A DNA stretch of 64,000 nt from assembly GCF_902770715.1 (NCBI RefSeq), contig NZ_CACXTS010000003.1, positions 31,091 through 95,090 of the forward strand, read 5' to 3'. This DNA comes from an uncultured Methanobrevibacter sp. GTDB taxonomy: Archaea; Methanobacteriota; Methanobacteria; Methanobacteriales; Methanobacteriaceae. Position 1 is the first letter of the stretch. Each line of letters starts with the position of its first letter. Under the pieces are notes generated by a model. It did not search any database. It saw only the letters and a list, made by a program, of their open reading frames with translations, and was not told where the DNA came from. Shown here piece after piece: positions 35,891 to 44,933 of the stretch. The translations under genes were made by a program, and so were the position numbers.

Positions 35891-36586
35891 CTATTCACTC
35901 CTTGGATCTATTTTTTTAACGGCGTCATCGAATCTGCCGTATTGACCTGTAGCCTTTTCAATCGCTTCCATCGGTTCAACACCATTTTTAATGTGATCCA
36001 ACATTACGCCAAGGTTAATGTATTTATAACCGATGATTTCATTATCTTCATCAAGCCCAATTTCTGTAATGTAACCCTCTGTGAGTTCCAAGTATCTTGG
36101 ACCTTTTTCTTTTGTTGAATAGATTGTTCCGACTTGGCTTCTGTGGCCTTTTCCCAAATCCTCAAGTCCGGCACCAATCTGAAGGCCCCCTTCTGAAAAT
36201 GCAGATTGGGTTCTTCCGTATACAATCTGTAAGAATAACTCGCGCATTGCAGTGTTGATCGCATCACAGACCAAATCAGTATTCAATGCTTCAAGGATTG
36301 TCTTTCCTACCAATATTTCACCAGCCATTGCTGCTGAATGGGTCATACCTGAACAACCTAATGTTTCAACCAATGCTTCTTCAATTATGCCTTCCTTAAC
36401 GTTTAATGTTAATTTGCAGCATCCTTGTTGAGGTGCGCACCAGCCTATACCATGAGTAAAACCGGAAATGTCACTTACTTCCTTTGCCTTAACCCATCTG
36501 CCCTCTTCAGGAATTGGAGCAGGGTCGTGATTTGCACCTTTGCGAACAAGACACATATTTTCAATTTCTGTTGAATATATCATCAT
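35891..36586 (-). CDS. IscU-like iron-sulfur scaffold domain protein
   Basis: This protein has 231 residues. Cysteines lie in IGWCAPQQGCCKL (C50, C56, C57), TLGCSGMTHSAA (C78) and LVCDAINTAM, resembling the three-cysteine arrangement of NifU/IscU scaffolds. It continues past the usual domain with an extra C-terminal 90 residues (LTEGYITEIGLDEDNEIIGY...). GGAG lies before the double ATG at 36586/36583. No IscS-like desulfurase is next to it, so a dedicated partnership with the GGGtGRT protein is more likely than general cluster assembly; this is inference. Confidence 0.75.
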   Translation of the reverse strand: MMIYSTEIENMCLVRKGANHDPAPIPEEGRWVKAKEVSDISGFTHGIGWCAPQQGCCKLTLNVKEGIIEEALVETLGCSGMTHSAAMAGEILVGKTILEALNTDLVCDAINTAMRELFLQIVYGRTQSAFSEGGLQIGAGLEDLGKGHRSQVGTIYSTKEKGPRYLELTEGYITEIGLDEDNEIIGYKYINLGVMLDHIKNGVEPMEAIEKATGQYGRFDDAVKKIDPRSE

Positions 36587-36706
36587 TTTTCTCCAAAAGT
36601 TTTTGCTGATTTAATATATCTGTTTTTTAATTAATGTATTTTTGGAAAAGTCAATTAAAATCATTTAAGTAATATGAAAATTATATTATCAATTAGGTGA
36701 GTAGTT

Positions 36707-37003
36707 ATGGATTTCATATTAGTATTAGCTAAAATTCAACCTAAAGACGGATGTCAGGACACCATCATAGAACTCGCCAATGAGTTAATCTATGAAACCC
36801 TACAAGAAGAAGGCAACATTGAGTACCGATTGTTAAAGTCATCAGAAGACGATGAATTAACATTTGTTGAAAAATGGGAAAGTCCTGAAGCACTCAAAAA
36901 ACACATGGGTTCACCACACTTCTTGAACTTTGGAGAAGAAAGTGAAGAATTCGTTAAAAATATGGACATCCAAGTTATTGATGCTAAAGAAATCAAATTT
37001 TAA
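36707..37003 (+). CDS. Antibiotic biosynthesis monooxygenase (ABM) domain protein, YgiN-like
   Basis: This dimeric ferredoxin-like-fold protein has 98 residues, with LVLAKIQPKDGCQDTIIELA, EEGNIEYRLLKS, FVEKWESPEALKKHMGSPHF. Relatives include quinol monooxygenases and haem-degrading enzymes, but in an anaerobe the activity is uncertain. AGGTGAGTAGTT precedes the ATG, and a hairpin terminator follows the stop. Confidence 0.85.
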   Translation: MDFILVLAKIQPKDGCQDTIIELANELIYETLQEEGNIEYRLLKSSEDDELTFVEKWESPEALKKHMGSPHFLNFGEESEEFVKNMDIQVIDAKEIKF

Positions 37004-37006
37004 TAG

Positions 37007-37029
37007 TTAATGTAGATTATCTACATTAA
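37007..37029 (+). terminator. Hairpin terminator after the ABM gene
   Basis: Stem TTAATGTAG / CTACATTAA with loop ATTAT, followed by an AACTCTACTTTTTTTT tract, lies 4 nt after the stop codon. Confidence 0.65.
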
Positions 37030-37188
37030 AACTCTACTTTTTTTTATTTACTTCCATTATCTTTAAAAACCATCTGATTAAATTAACTGTTTTTAATATA
37101 ACTCCTTAAATAATTGAAGAATAATTTAATTTAATCTGATTAAATTTGTTGGAAAAAATTATTTAACATGAGATTAATAATTACATCC

Positions 37189-37971
37189 ATGAAAGTATTC
37201 ATTAATACAGACGGTAGAAATCCCAATGCCCTAAAAACAGAACAAAAACTCATTGGAATTTCCAAGGAACTTAACATTAAAATAACTAATGAAATATCTG
37301 AAAGTGACCTTATAATCTCCATTGGAGGCGACGGCACATTTCTTAAATCCGCCAGACTATCCTGTGAAAAACCAATAATAGGAATACATACCGGAACTTT
37401 AGGATTTCTAACTGAAATTAAATCAAATAATATGAAAAATGCATTGATTGAATTATTAAACGGAAACTATCATATTGAAGAAAGAATGATGCTTGAAGGA
37501 GAAATTGTGAGAAAAGATGGTGAAATCAAAAAGATTCCTAAAGCCCTAAACGAAATCGGAATTTCAAAAAACATATTAGGAGTTGTCAGATTTGATGTAC
37601 TTGTAGACGGCAAGATTATAAATTCCTATACTGCTGATGGAATATTAGTCTGCACACCAACAGGATCAACCGCATATAACCTATCCTGCGGCGGACCAAT
37701 TGTGGATCCTACAGCAAAAATCTTAACATTGACACCAATAGCCCCCCATACAGTAATCAACAGGAGCATTGTATTGTCTGATGATTCAACAGTTGAAATC
37801 AGAATTACCGAAATAAGGGACAGCACAACATCATTCGTATTATATGATGGCCATCCTATAGAAGTATTTAACGGCGATGTAATCAAGATTGAAAAGTCAG
37901 ACAAGCTTACAAAAATAATCAAACTTGAGGATGCAAGCTTCATTGATACGATACGTGAGAATATCAACTAA
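37189..37971 (+). CDS. nadK: NAD kinase
   Basis: This protein has 260 residues and phosphorylates NAD to NADP. Motifs are LIISIGGDGTFLKSARL, GIHTGTLGFLTEI and TPTGSTAYNLSCGGPIVDP. The in-frame ATG at 37168 would add seven residues. ATG 37189 gives the usual N-terminus (MKVFINTDGRNPNAL) and lies about 25 nt after an AT-rich box, suggesting a leaderless message; neither start has a ribosome site. Confidence 0.92.
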   Translation: MKVFINTDGRNPNALKTEQKLIGISKELNIKITNEISESDLIISIGGDGTFLKSARLSCEKPIIGIHTGTLGFLTEIKSNNMKNALIELLNGNYHIEERMMLEGEIVRKDGEIKKIPKALNEIGISKNILGVVRFDVLVDGKIINSYTADGILVCTPTGSTAYNLSCGGPIVDPTAKILTLTPIAPHTVINRSIVLSDDSTVEIRITEIRDSTTSFVLYDGHPIEVFNGDVIKIEKSDKLTKIIKLEDASFIDTIRENIN

Positions 37972-37993
37972 AAAAAATAGATTTATTCAAGAA

Positions 37994-38230
37994 CTAATTA
38001 ACAGTAATGCAGTCATTAGGACAAATTGCCATACACACTTTACAGCTTTTGCAAACTTGAGCATCACGTACTGTTGATACCTCGTCAACTATCATCAAAA
38101 CATTATTTGGGCATGCAATGCTGCATTTCTCACATCCATCGCAATCAACCGTGTTAATGTCAATGTGACAATCAACAGTTTCTTCTTCCTTCTTATTTTT
38201 ATTTCGCCTGAATAATGAACCAAGACCCAT
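37994..38230 (-). CDS. 2[4Fe-4S] ferredoxin
   Basis: This protein has 78 residues. A basic N-terminus (FRRNKNKKEEE) is followed by two CxxCxxxCP-type clusters: CDGCEKCSIACPNN and CKSCKVCMAICPND. It carries low-potential electrons. It follows the flavodoxin-like gene by 32 nt with GGAGACTTTAG before its ATG, although a hairpin with a T-run lies between the two genes, so read-through or independent transcription is possible. Confidence 0.9.
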   Translation of the reverse strand: MGLGSLFRRNKNKKEEETVDCHIDINTVDCDGCEKCSIACPNNVLMIVDEVSTVRDAQVCKSCKVCMAICPNDCITVN

Positions 38231-38258
38231 CTAAAGTCTCCAAAAAATAGAAAAAAAT

Positions 38259-38278
38259 AGGTTTAGAATTTTAAACCT
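38259..38278 (-). terminator. Hairpin between flavoprotein and ferredoxin genes
   Basis: Stem AGGTTTA / TAAACCT (7 bp) with a 6-nt loop is followed on the minus strand by ATTTTTTT. It overlaps the end of the flavoprotein gene and could attenuate transcription into the ferredoxin gene. Confidence 0.45.
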
Positions 38279-38805
38279 AACTCATAAGCTTCTTTTAACT
38301 TATCTTCTTGCTCTTCAGCCACAATTCCTGCAGGACCTGCACTGCCCGCATCCACATGGCCAATCACTTCATATCCCATGAATGTGAATGGTGAGAATTT
38401 AGTCATTTCAATATAGTCAGCATAGGTTCCTTCAGGCTGATTTTCGGTAAATATCAAAGCTGCTTTACCAGATAAGCTTTTATCTGGGTTTTGACCAATA
38501 CTGTAGAATCTGTCAATAATCAATTTTCCTTGAGCGGACATTTGACCATAGTAAACAGGAGTTGCAAATATTACTCCATCAGCGGCAACCAATTCATCAA
38601 GAATCTTATTTCCATCATCTGCACGTACACATTCAGGGTTTTCAGCACAGTACATACATGCTTTACATGGTGCAATTTCCTGATTTTCCAAGTAGTATTT
38701 AACTACTTCTCCACCGTTTTCTTCGATTCCTTTTATCATTTCATCCATCAATACGTCACAGTTTCCGCCTTTACGCGGACTTGCTTGAAGTGCTACAATT
38801 TTCAT
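38263..38805 (-). CDS. Flavodoxin-fold NAD(P)H-dependent FMN reductase family protein
   Basis: This protein has 180 residues. The phosphate-binding loop LQASPRKGGNCDVLMDEM is followed by CKACMYCAENPECVRADD, a cysteine cluster typical of the iron-sulfur flavoprotein (Isf) group of methanogens and other anaerobes, and FATPVYYGQMSAQGK. Isf proteins accept electrons from ferredoxin and reduce oxygen or peroxide, and a ferredoxin gene is next door. GGAGAG precedes the ATG. Confidence 0.85.
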   Translation of the reverse strand: MKIVALQASPRKGGNCDVLMDEMIKGIEENGGEVVKYYLENQEIAPCKACMYCAENPECVRADDGNKILDELVAADGVIFATPVYYGQMSAQGKLIIDRFYSIGQNPDKSLSGKAALIFTENQPEGTYADYIEMTKFSPFTFMGYEVIGHVDAGSAGPAGIVAEEQEDKLKEAYELGLKF

Positions 38806-38834
38806 TTTTAACTACTCTCCGAAAATTTATTAGT

Positions 38835-39362
38835 TTAACTTGTTGAAGTAATATTCAATGTGTCAATAATTGTTTTACAATGATTTATGAAGTAATCACT
38901 GTTAGACAATGGGATACCATCACCTGAAATTTGATAATTTTGTCCATTCTTATTGAAGAATATGTCCGCATCATATGATTCCGAACCGGTATTGTATACA
39001 AAGTATGTAGTTACTCCGTTCTGGTCTATGGTTTGGGTTGATGTATGTGCAGTACTGCCAATGAAATTGTTGTAGATATTTTCTATGCTTTCTGAATTGT
39101 CAATCTCTGAAACATAAATTGCCATTCCATCCTTATCGACCAGGCTGGTTGTTGTATCATTCAAATAACTATCATTGAAATCATCCAGGGTAGGAAAACT
39201 ACTGGCTCCGACATATATTGTATTGTCTGTCAGATTTTCAGTAACATTATCAGTAACATTATCAGTGACGTTATTGTTATCCAAACTGGCGGCCATACCG
39301 CTTACATTAAATACGACATAAATAACTATCAATATAGCAAGTAATGCGTATAATTTTTTCAT
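38835..39362 (-). CDS. Secreted or membrane-anchored hypothetical protein
   Basis: This protein has 175 residues. An N-terminal hydrophobic helix (LLAILIVIYVVFNVSGMAA) is followed by a short N/D/T-rich repeat (NVTDNVTDNVTEN) and a domain of about 120 residues with many Asn-x-Ser/Thr sites. It is probably anchored on the outer face of the membrane. AGGTGAATTTATA precedes the ATG. The family is not recognised. The 12-bp tandem repeat coding for TDNV could vary in copy number. Confidence 0.7.
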   Translation of the reverse strand: MKKLYALLAILIVIYVVFNVSGMAASLDNNNVTDNVTDNVTENLTDNTIYVGASSFPTLDDFNDSYLNDTTTSLVDKDGMAIYVSEIDNSESIENIYNNFIGSTAHTSTQTIDQNGVTTYFVYNTGSESYDADIFFNKNGQNYQISGDGIPLSNSDYFINHCKTIIDTLNITSTS

Positions 39363-39450
39363 TATAAATTCACCTTATTATACTATATTAAAATTAAAGT
39401 ATTTAAAGTAATAATAATTTATTTAAAAAAGTTTTTATAAACTTTAATGT

Positions 39451-40158
39451 ATGAGATTATCAAAATCTAAAGTCAATACATATCTTAAATGTCCTCTCGA
39501 GTTTAAATTTCAATATATTGATGAGATTGAAGTTCCCGAAAATAAATATATGGCCCTTGGAAGCGATGTTCATTTGATTGCTGATAAGTTTTCGCAGAAG
39601 TTTGGAGATGCTTTGGATGATGTTGACATTTCAAATGAACTCCTAAAGATTGCCCATGAGGAAGATATCGGATATGATTTGACTGATCACATTGATAATC
39701 TGAGTTCTTTTTTTAGAGAGGTATTTGTTGAAAATGATTACAAGCTATTTTGCCAGGAAGAGTATCTTTTGGATGAGGAAAACAGGTTTTCCGGAATATG
39801 TGACATAATCCTAGAAGATGAAAATGGTGATTTGGTTGTTGTGGATTACAAGACTTCAAAATCCAGTTCCTTTTCCAAATATCGCTTAGAGCTATGCTAC
39901 TATAAGTTGCTTGTTGAAAACGTATGTGGAAAAAGCGTTTCCAGCGTGGGGATATTTTTTACTAAAAATGGCCGCTTGAGGTTATTGGATGTATGCGATG
40001 AAGACAACAAGCGCAAATATTTGAATGATGAAGAAATAAACAAAGCTATTGATATTCTTCACCATGTAAGAAATGAAATAAACAAAGGAAATTTTCCTGC
40101 CAGAAGACAGTTTTTATGCAAATACTGCACCTATAAAGAGATATGCGGAGCATATTGA
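39451..40158 (+). CDS. PD-(D/E)XK nuclease, Cas4/RecB-like
   Basis: This protein has 235 residues. It has LSKSKVNTYLKCPLEFKF at the N-terminus, GICDII with the catalytic Asp, LVVVDYKTSKSS with the D..K pair, and a C-terminal cysteine set (FLCKYCTYKEICG). Together with the N-terminal Cys this would hold a [4Fe-4S] cluster, as in Cas4/AddB. It likely acts in DNA repair or recombination; there is no CRISPR array or other cas gene here. The transcript appears leaderless or short-leadered. Confidence 0.85.
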   Translation: MRLSKSKVNTYLKCPLEFKFQYIDEIEVPENKYMALGSDVHLIADKFSQKFGDALDDVDISNELLKIAHEEDIGYDLTDHIDNLSSFFREVFVENDYKLFCQEEYLLDEENRFSGICDIILEDENGDLVVVDYKTSKSSSFSKYRLELCYYKLLVENVCGKSVSSVGIFFTKNGRLRLLDVCDEDNKRKYLNDEEINKAIDILHHVRNEINKGNFPARRQFLCKYCTYKEICGAY

Positions 40159-40215
40159 AATATTTAGGAATGCATAAAAATTTAAAAAAAACTAAAAAAA
40201 TATAGAAGTGAGGGT

Positions 40216-41943
40216 CTATGCCCCAACTTCATCAAAGTCCACTTTTTCACCCAATATTCTAAGTCCAACATACATTACGACAATACCAATTGGTAAGGAT
40301 ATGTAGAATGGAACTCCTAAACCTGCTGGGATGTAACCGATGAAAATTGCCACACATGCAACAAAGATTGCATAGTAGATTTGTGTACTTACGTGGTCTA
40401 TGTGGTTACAGCTTGTTCCCATGGATGAGAGAATTGTTGTATCTGAAATCGGTGAACAGTGATCCCCGAAAATAGCTCCAGTCAATACTCCACTTGTACA
40501 GACGATTGTAAAGGACATGTCTCCTGAACTGATCGCCCAACCAAGAGGAATTGCTAGAGGCATTAATATACTCATTGTACCGTAGGATGTACCTGTTGCG
40601 AATGAAATCAAAGCACCTAAAATAAAAATCAATGTAGGTACGATGAATGCAGGAAGTGCATTACTTAAGACACCTACCAGATAATCAGCGGTTCCGATAT
40701 TTCCGATAACGGTACCTAATGACCAAGCGAGAAGAAGGATTACACCGGTAATAACGATGGTTTTCATGCCTCCAACCCATTCGCTGATAGCTTCTTCCAT
40801 AGTGAGGATTTTCTCACCGACAGCCATTACGATAGCTACAATAGAAGCTAAAAGTGCAGCTTGGAAAAGAGCTACGGAAGCATCAGATTGAGATAATGCC
40901 TGGAAAATACCGTCAAAGCTTAAAGGAGCTGTTTTCATCAAGGTAATCAAAGCCTGATCTTCTCCACCTAATATAGTGGTGTATCCGCTCCAGTAGAATG
41001 CGATAAGCGCACCGATAATCAATGTACCGATTGGGATGATTGCATTCCATACGGATAATTTGATGCCTTCTACAGGTTTTACTTCATCAAAACCAGGAGC
41101 CTCAGGAACAATAATTTCTTCGTTTTCTTTTCTAGCACGAGCAGCTTGTTCTGCCTTTTTCATTGGACCGAATTCGTATAATGTCAAAGCAGAAATTACA
41201 ATGAAAATCAAAATGAATATGTTATAGAACCTATATGGAATAGTTTGCAAGAATATTCCAAAACCGGTTACATTGGTTACGCCTACAGACTCAAAACCAG
41301 CAGCAATTAAACTTATTTCCAAACCAATCCAGGTGGAAATGATTGCAATACCAGCTACAGGAGCTGCAGTTGCGTCTACTACAAATGCTAATTTTTCTCT
41401 AGATACATGTAATTTGTCCATAACAGGTCTCATGATAGGACCTACAATCAAGGAGTTTGCATAATCGTCAAAGAATACACATAAACCTAATAACCAAGTG
41501 AATAATTGAGCTTTTCTTGGAGTGTTTGCTCTTTTTGCGAATGCATCAGCAAGCGCTTTTGCACCACCCATTTTGGTTACCAATTGGATAATACCTCCAA
41601 TAAGTAAACATTGAAGAACAATACCTGCATTCCATGGGTCAGCCATACATCCGATGATGTCAGTTCCTAACTGAAGGAATGCATTTACTGCAGTGGAAAC
41701 GATGTTTAAATCATTTACACATAACATGAATTCTCCAACAAATACACCGATAAACAATGATAAGACTGTCTCTTTTGTAATGAACGCCAAAGCGATAGCA
41801 ACAAGAGGAGGCAATAATGTTAATATGCCGAATCTTACAGCATTGTCGTCACCGGCAGGTGCTGAAGAAATCAATAGAGATAAAACGAAAAGAGCTATAA
41901 TTGAAACAGCAGCAATTACTCCTATTTTCATATTTCTATCCAT
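40216..41943 (-). CDS. nhaC: Na+/H+ antiporter, NhaC family
   Basis: This protein has 575 residues and about 12-14 membrane helices. Diagnostic stretches are CVFFDDYANSLIVGPIMRP, LISFATGTSYGTMSILMPLA and GAIFGDHCSPISDTTILSS. It exchanges sodium for protons and helps maintain the gradients used in methanogenesis. GGTGTGAT precedes the ATG. A cytosolic insertion after helix 6 (MKKAEQAARARKENEEIIVP) is charged. Confidence 0.9.
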   Translation of the reverse strand: MDRNMKIGVIAAVSIIALFVLSLLISSAPAGDDNAVRFGILTLLPPLVAIALAFITKETVLSLFIGVFVGEFMLCVNDLNIVSTAVNAFLQLGTDIIGCMADPWNAGIVLQCLLIGGIIQLVTKMGGAKALADAFAKRANTPRKAQLFTWLLGLCVFFDDYANSLIVGPIMRPVMDKLHVSREKLAFVVDATAAPVAGIAIISTWIGLEISLIAAGFESVGVTNVTGFGIFLQTIPYRFYNIFILIFIVISALTLYEFGPMKKAEQAARARKENEEIIVPEAPGFDEVKPVEGIKLSVWNAIIPIGTLIIGALIAFYWSGYTTILGGEDQALITLMKTAPLSFDGIFQALSQSDASVALFQAALLASIVAIVMAVGEKILTMEEAISEWVGGMKTIVITGVILLLAWSLGTVIGNIGTADYLVGVLSNALPAFIVPTLIFILGALISFATGTSYGTMSILMPLAIPLGWAISSGDMSFTIVCTSGVLTGAIFGDHCSPISDTTILSSMGTSCNHIDHVSTQIYYAIFVACVAIFIGYIPAGLGVPFYISLPIGIVVMYVGLRILGEKVDFDEVGA

Positions 41944-42150
41944 TTATTATCACACCATTTTCCTATATTTTATTAAAATTAAATGAATTAATCCATACTA
42001 ATAAGAAATTCTAAATTAATAAGATTAACTTATTATGTATAATTTATATTATAATTTTAATCATATAAAAAGGTTATAAATTAAAAATAAGAATTTAACA
42101 AAAATATAAATTAAAAAAAAATAATCATTTCTAATCTAAACAAAGTATTA

Positions 42151-43596
42151 CTACATATCCTTTTCGAGATCTGAAATAATTTCCAAAACGCAATCATCAT
42201 CTTTAAACTGCCTTAAGTAAGACAGGCATCGTTCAATCGGATTTGAATCTTCATGACTATAGAAATACTTTTCGAAGTCTGTGTAATTGACAATATCCAT
42301 ATGATACCTTTCCCAAAAGTGGAGGGGATGGCCATTCATGAAATCATAGCCTTCAGGAGTAATGGAATTATCCCTGAAATAATCATTTCTTTCCAAAAAT
42401 TGATTCAGTTCAAACCAATTGACATCATATGTGTTTTCTATTGTAAATATTGAATAGTCCAAGTCTATCCTTTCATCAATCAATTTAAGAAACTTATAGG
42501 CAACAAATCGAATATCCTCTTTGAAATTGACATTTGATGTATTTATTGATGAAATAAGATTGCTTTGCATTTCTTCCAGGTCACAGTCCAAATTGATTCC
42601 ACAGAAATGGCAGAACCTGTCGTGGCTGTCGATAGGCATGCTGCAATATGGGCAGATGTCCGTATGCGATTTGATCTTTGGTTCATTGCTATCCTCAAAG
42701 AGATACGCAAGCCTGACAAGCAATGATTCATTCAGTACCATCCCAGCCTCATATTCTTCCCTGATCTGCTGCTTTATCTCCAACGCCCTCTGATGAGTTA
42801 CGTGCCCGTCGTCAATGAGGGATTGGATATATGGTGAAAAACCGCTTTCATCACCGATGACCTCCTCGAGAGTGTAGTTTTTAACCGGAAGTCTTTCTTC
42901 AAGATTGAGCAGAATATCCATAAAGTTCAAGTCATTGCTTTTGAATATTTCACTAATCCCCTTAAAGTATGAATCATCCATTTTTTCCCTCTTTTCAATG
43001 CAATCGTAATGGATTATATCATAATTCAATGGGGCACTGTAGGCAATATGGGCATCGTCAACGTCAAGGACATGAATGCATCCTGAAATTTCAAGATCAT
43101 AGAAATGAGTTGAAAGTTCCTCATTTTCATATCCTCCATTGGAAAGGACATGGCTTCCAGGAACAATAAATTCAATTGCACTTGCAACAAGACTGTCATT
43201 GATTTTGCAGGCAAAGCCATACTTGATTAACAGTTCAACAACAAGGCGGGTCGGTTCCATTATGCTTGGCTTGTTGTGTTCAATCATCGTATTTTCAAGC
43301 TCCTTGAGGAAAATACCGTTTCCTCTGAATTTAGGAAGAATATATATGTTATTCAAGGCGACTGTTAGAAATTCCCTTGAAAAGTCATATGAACAAAATC
43401 CTACAACCTTCCTATCACAAAGCAACTCCTTAAAGAGATTGCATTGCCCATACTTTAAAATGAATCTCTCATCATTGATTGATTCGTAGATATACGGATA
43501 ATCCTCTTTCAAAATCTCTAAGATATCAAAGGAATCCTCGCTCAAAAAGGCCTTCCTGGTGCCATCATCCCTTATAATAAAATTGATTTCATCCAT
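42151..43596 (-). CDS. GNAT-like protein with internal zinc ribbon
   Basis: This protein has 481 residues. An N-terminal GNAT-like domain (VVGFCSYDFSREFLTVALNN, then IYILPKFRGNGIFLKELE) is followed by a middle segment of unknown type. A zinc ribbon (CPYCSMPIDSHDRFCHFCG, about residues 320-340) and an acidic helical C-terminal 140 residues complete it. GGTGA precedes the ATG at 43596; the in-frame GTG upstream is part of that site. The combination suggests a modifying enzyme with a protein- or nucleic-acid-binding tail, but no function can be assigned. Confidence 0.65.
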   Translation of the reverse strand: MDEINFIIRDDGTRKAFLSEDSFDILEILKEDYPYIYESINDERFILKYGQCNLFKELLCDRKVVGFCSYDFSREFLTVALNNIYILPKFRGNGIFLKELENTMIEHNKPSIMEPTRLVVELLIKYGFACKINDSLVASAIEFIVPGSHVLSNGGYENEELSTHFYDLEISGCIHVLDVDDAHIAYSAPLNYDIIHYDCIEKREKMDDSYFKGISEIFKSNDLNFMDILLNLEERLPVKNYTLEEVIGDESGFSPYIQSLIDDGHVTHQRALEIKQQIREEYEAGMVLNESLLVRLAYLFEDSNEPKIKSHTDICPYCSMPIDSHDRFCHFCGINLDCDLEEMQSNLISSINTSNVNFKEDIRFVAYKFLKLIDERIDLDYSIFTIENTYDVNWFELNQFLERNDYFRDNSITPEGYDFMNGHPLHFWERYHMDIVNYTDFEKYFYSHEDSNPIERCLSYLRQFKDDDCVLEIISDLEKDM

Positions 43597-43792
43597 TGAA
43601 TTCACCAGAATTTAATTAAATTAATATTAATCTGAACTTATATTTAAATTAATTCTTTTTTAGGTAAAACTAAGAACGATAATTTTTGTATTGCCTAAAA
43701 TAAGTATTAAGAAGCGGTTTTTTAGAAGCACCTAAATAAATTTATAGTATCCAATTAGATAATTAATATCATTGATTGGAGGAATGTTTATC

Positions 43793-44746
43793 ATGAATAT
43801 TTTAGTTATCGGTGCGGGATCAGTTGGAATCGGACTAGCGGCATCAGCATTATCACAAGATGCAAATCTAAGCATATTTGCTCGGGGAAAGACCGCAGAT
43901 GCAATCCGCAAAAATGGAATTAAAAGAACAGGATTATTTGCACACTATTCATTTACTCCAAACGAATTTGAGGTATATGAAGATTATGGTGAAATACCAA
44001 AAAACGCCTACGATTATATATTCATCACATCAAAGACTACTGCAAATGACGACATCTCCAAAAAACTAAACGAAAATAGGGAGATTCTAAAGAAAAACGC
44101 TAGAATAATTATTTTCCAGAACGGATTTGGAAATGATGAACCCTATTTGAGATACTTTTCAAAAAAAGAGGTCTTCTCTGCACGGGTCATCACAGGCTTT
44201 ACACGTCCGGAAAGGCACATCAGCGAAGTGACCGTATATACCGAACCTATTCTAATCGGTTCCCTGCAGGGCGAAAATCCGTCAGAGCTGCAGGAAATAG
44301 CTGACATGATAACAGCATCAGGAATCAAGTGTGAACTTACAGATGAAGTCGACAAGTACCTATGGGCAAAAATGCTTTACAACTGCTCATTGAATCCGTT
44401 GGGAGCCATACTGGATGTCAACTATGGAAATCTCACTGAAAATGAGTATACCATAGATCTGATGAACAATATTATTGATGAAATATTCAATGTCATAAAG
44501 GCATCAGGATATTCCACATTATGGAACAGTCCGGAGGAATACAAAGACATCTTCTACTCAAAGCTGGTTCCAGATACATATAATCATTATTCATCAACAC
44601 ATCAGGACATTCAAAGGAAAATAAAAACGGAAATCGATTCACTGACTGGCAAAGTTATTGACCTAGGTGAGAAAAACAACATTGATGTAACAACAAATAA
44701 GATAATCTATAACTTAATAAAAGCTATTGAAAGTGACTTTGATTAA
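43793..44746 (+). CDS. Ketopantoate reductase family protein (PanE/ApbA-like)
   Basis: This protein has 317 residues. It has the NADP loop MNILVIGAGSVGIGLAASAL, FITSKTTAN, a lysine/asparagine region in DKYLWAKMLYNCSLNPLGA, and a C-terminal all-helical domain ending at H..SSTHQDIQRK. The family reduces 2-dehydropantoate, but the substrate is often different in extra copies. GGAGGA lies 9 nt before the ATG at 43793. The upstream 165 nt contain three TTTAGG/CCTAAA motifs that might be regulatory. Confidence 0.8.
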   Translation: MNILVIGAGSVGIGLAASALSQDANLSIFARGKTADAIRKNGIKRTGLFAHYSFTPNEFEVYEDYGEIPKNAYDYIFITSKTTANDDISKKLNENREILKKNARIIIFQNGFGNDEPYLRYFSKKEVFSARVITGFTRPERHISEVTVYTEPILIGSLQGENPSELQEIADMITASGIKCELTDEVDKYLWAKMLYNCSLNPLGAILDVNYGNLTENEYTIDLMNNIIDEIFNVIKASGYSTLWNSPEEYKDIFYSKLVPDTYNHYSSTHQDIQRKIKTEIDSLTGKVIDLGEKNNIDVTTNKIIYNLIKAIESDFD

Positions 44747-44782
44747 CCTTAACCTTTATATAGGTTAAAATCATAAATAGTA

Positions 44783-44824
44783 TTGTTCATATTGTTATAT
44801 ACTATTTTTTTATAATATGAACAA
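44783..44824. promoter_or_regulatory. 11-bp inverted repeat upstream of SseB-like cluster
   Basis: TTGTTCATATT (44783-44793) / AATATGAACAA (44814-44824) with a 20-nt AT-rich spacer. It is downstream of a TATA-like TTATATAGG (44756) and just before a 20-codon ORF. It could be an operator or, in RNA, a long hairpin. Confidence 0.45.
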
Positions 44825-44838
44825 TGGTGATGGTTGAA

Positions 44839-44901
44839 ATGAGCATTCGTTTGTATTCCTTTAGTGGTGTTTTTAGGAAGAGAATGTTCATTTGTTTTTA
44901 A
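44839..44901 (+). CDS. 20-residue ORF before the SseB-like genes
   Basis: The ATG at 44839 follows GGTGATGG by 5-7 nt, a strong ribosome site, and the frame ends at 44901 after MSIRLYSFSGVFRKRMFICF. It is basic and hydrophobic. It ends 32 nt before the next gene. It may be a leader peptide or a small protein; homology is needed to decide. Confidence 0.35.
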   Translation: MSIRLYSFSGVFRKRMFICF

Positions 44902-44933
44902 AAACTTTTTTTAACGATTATTATGGTGATATT

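Noticed and set aside
39451..40158. Cas4-like nuclease as part of a CRISPR system
   Set aside because: No repeat-spacer array and no other cas gene is in the window; a general RecB-type repair nuclease fits better.
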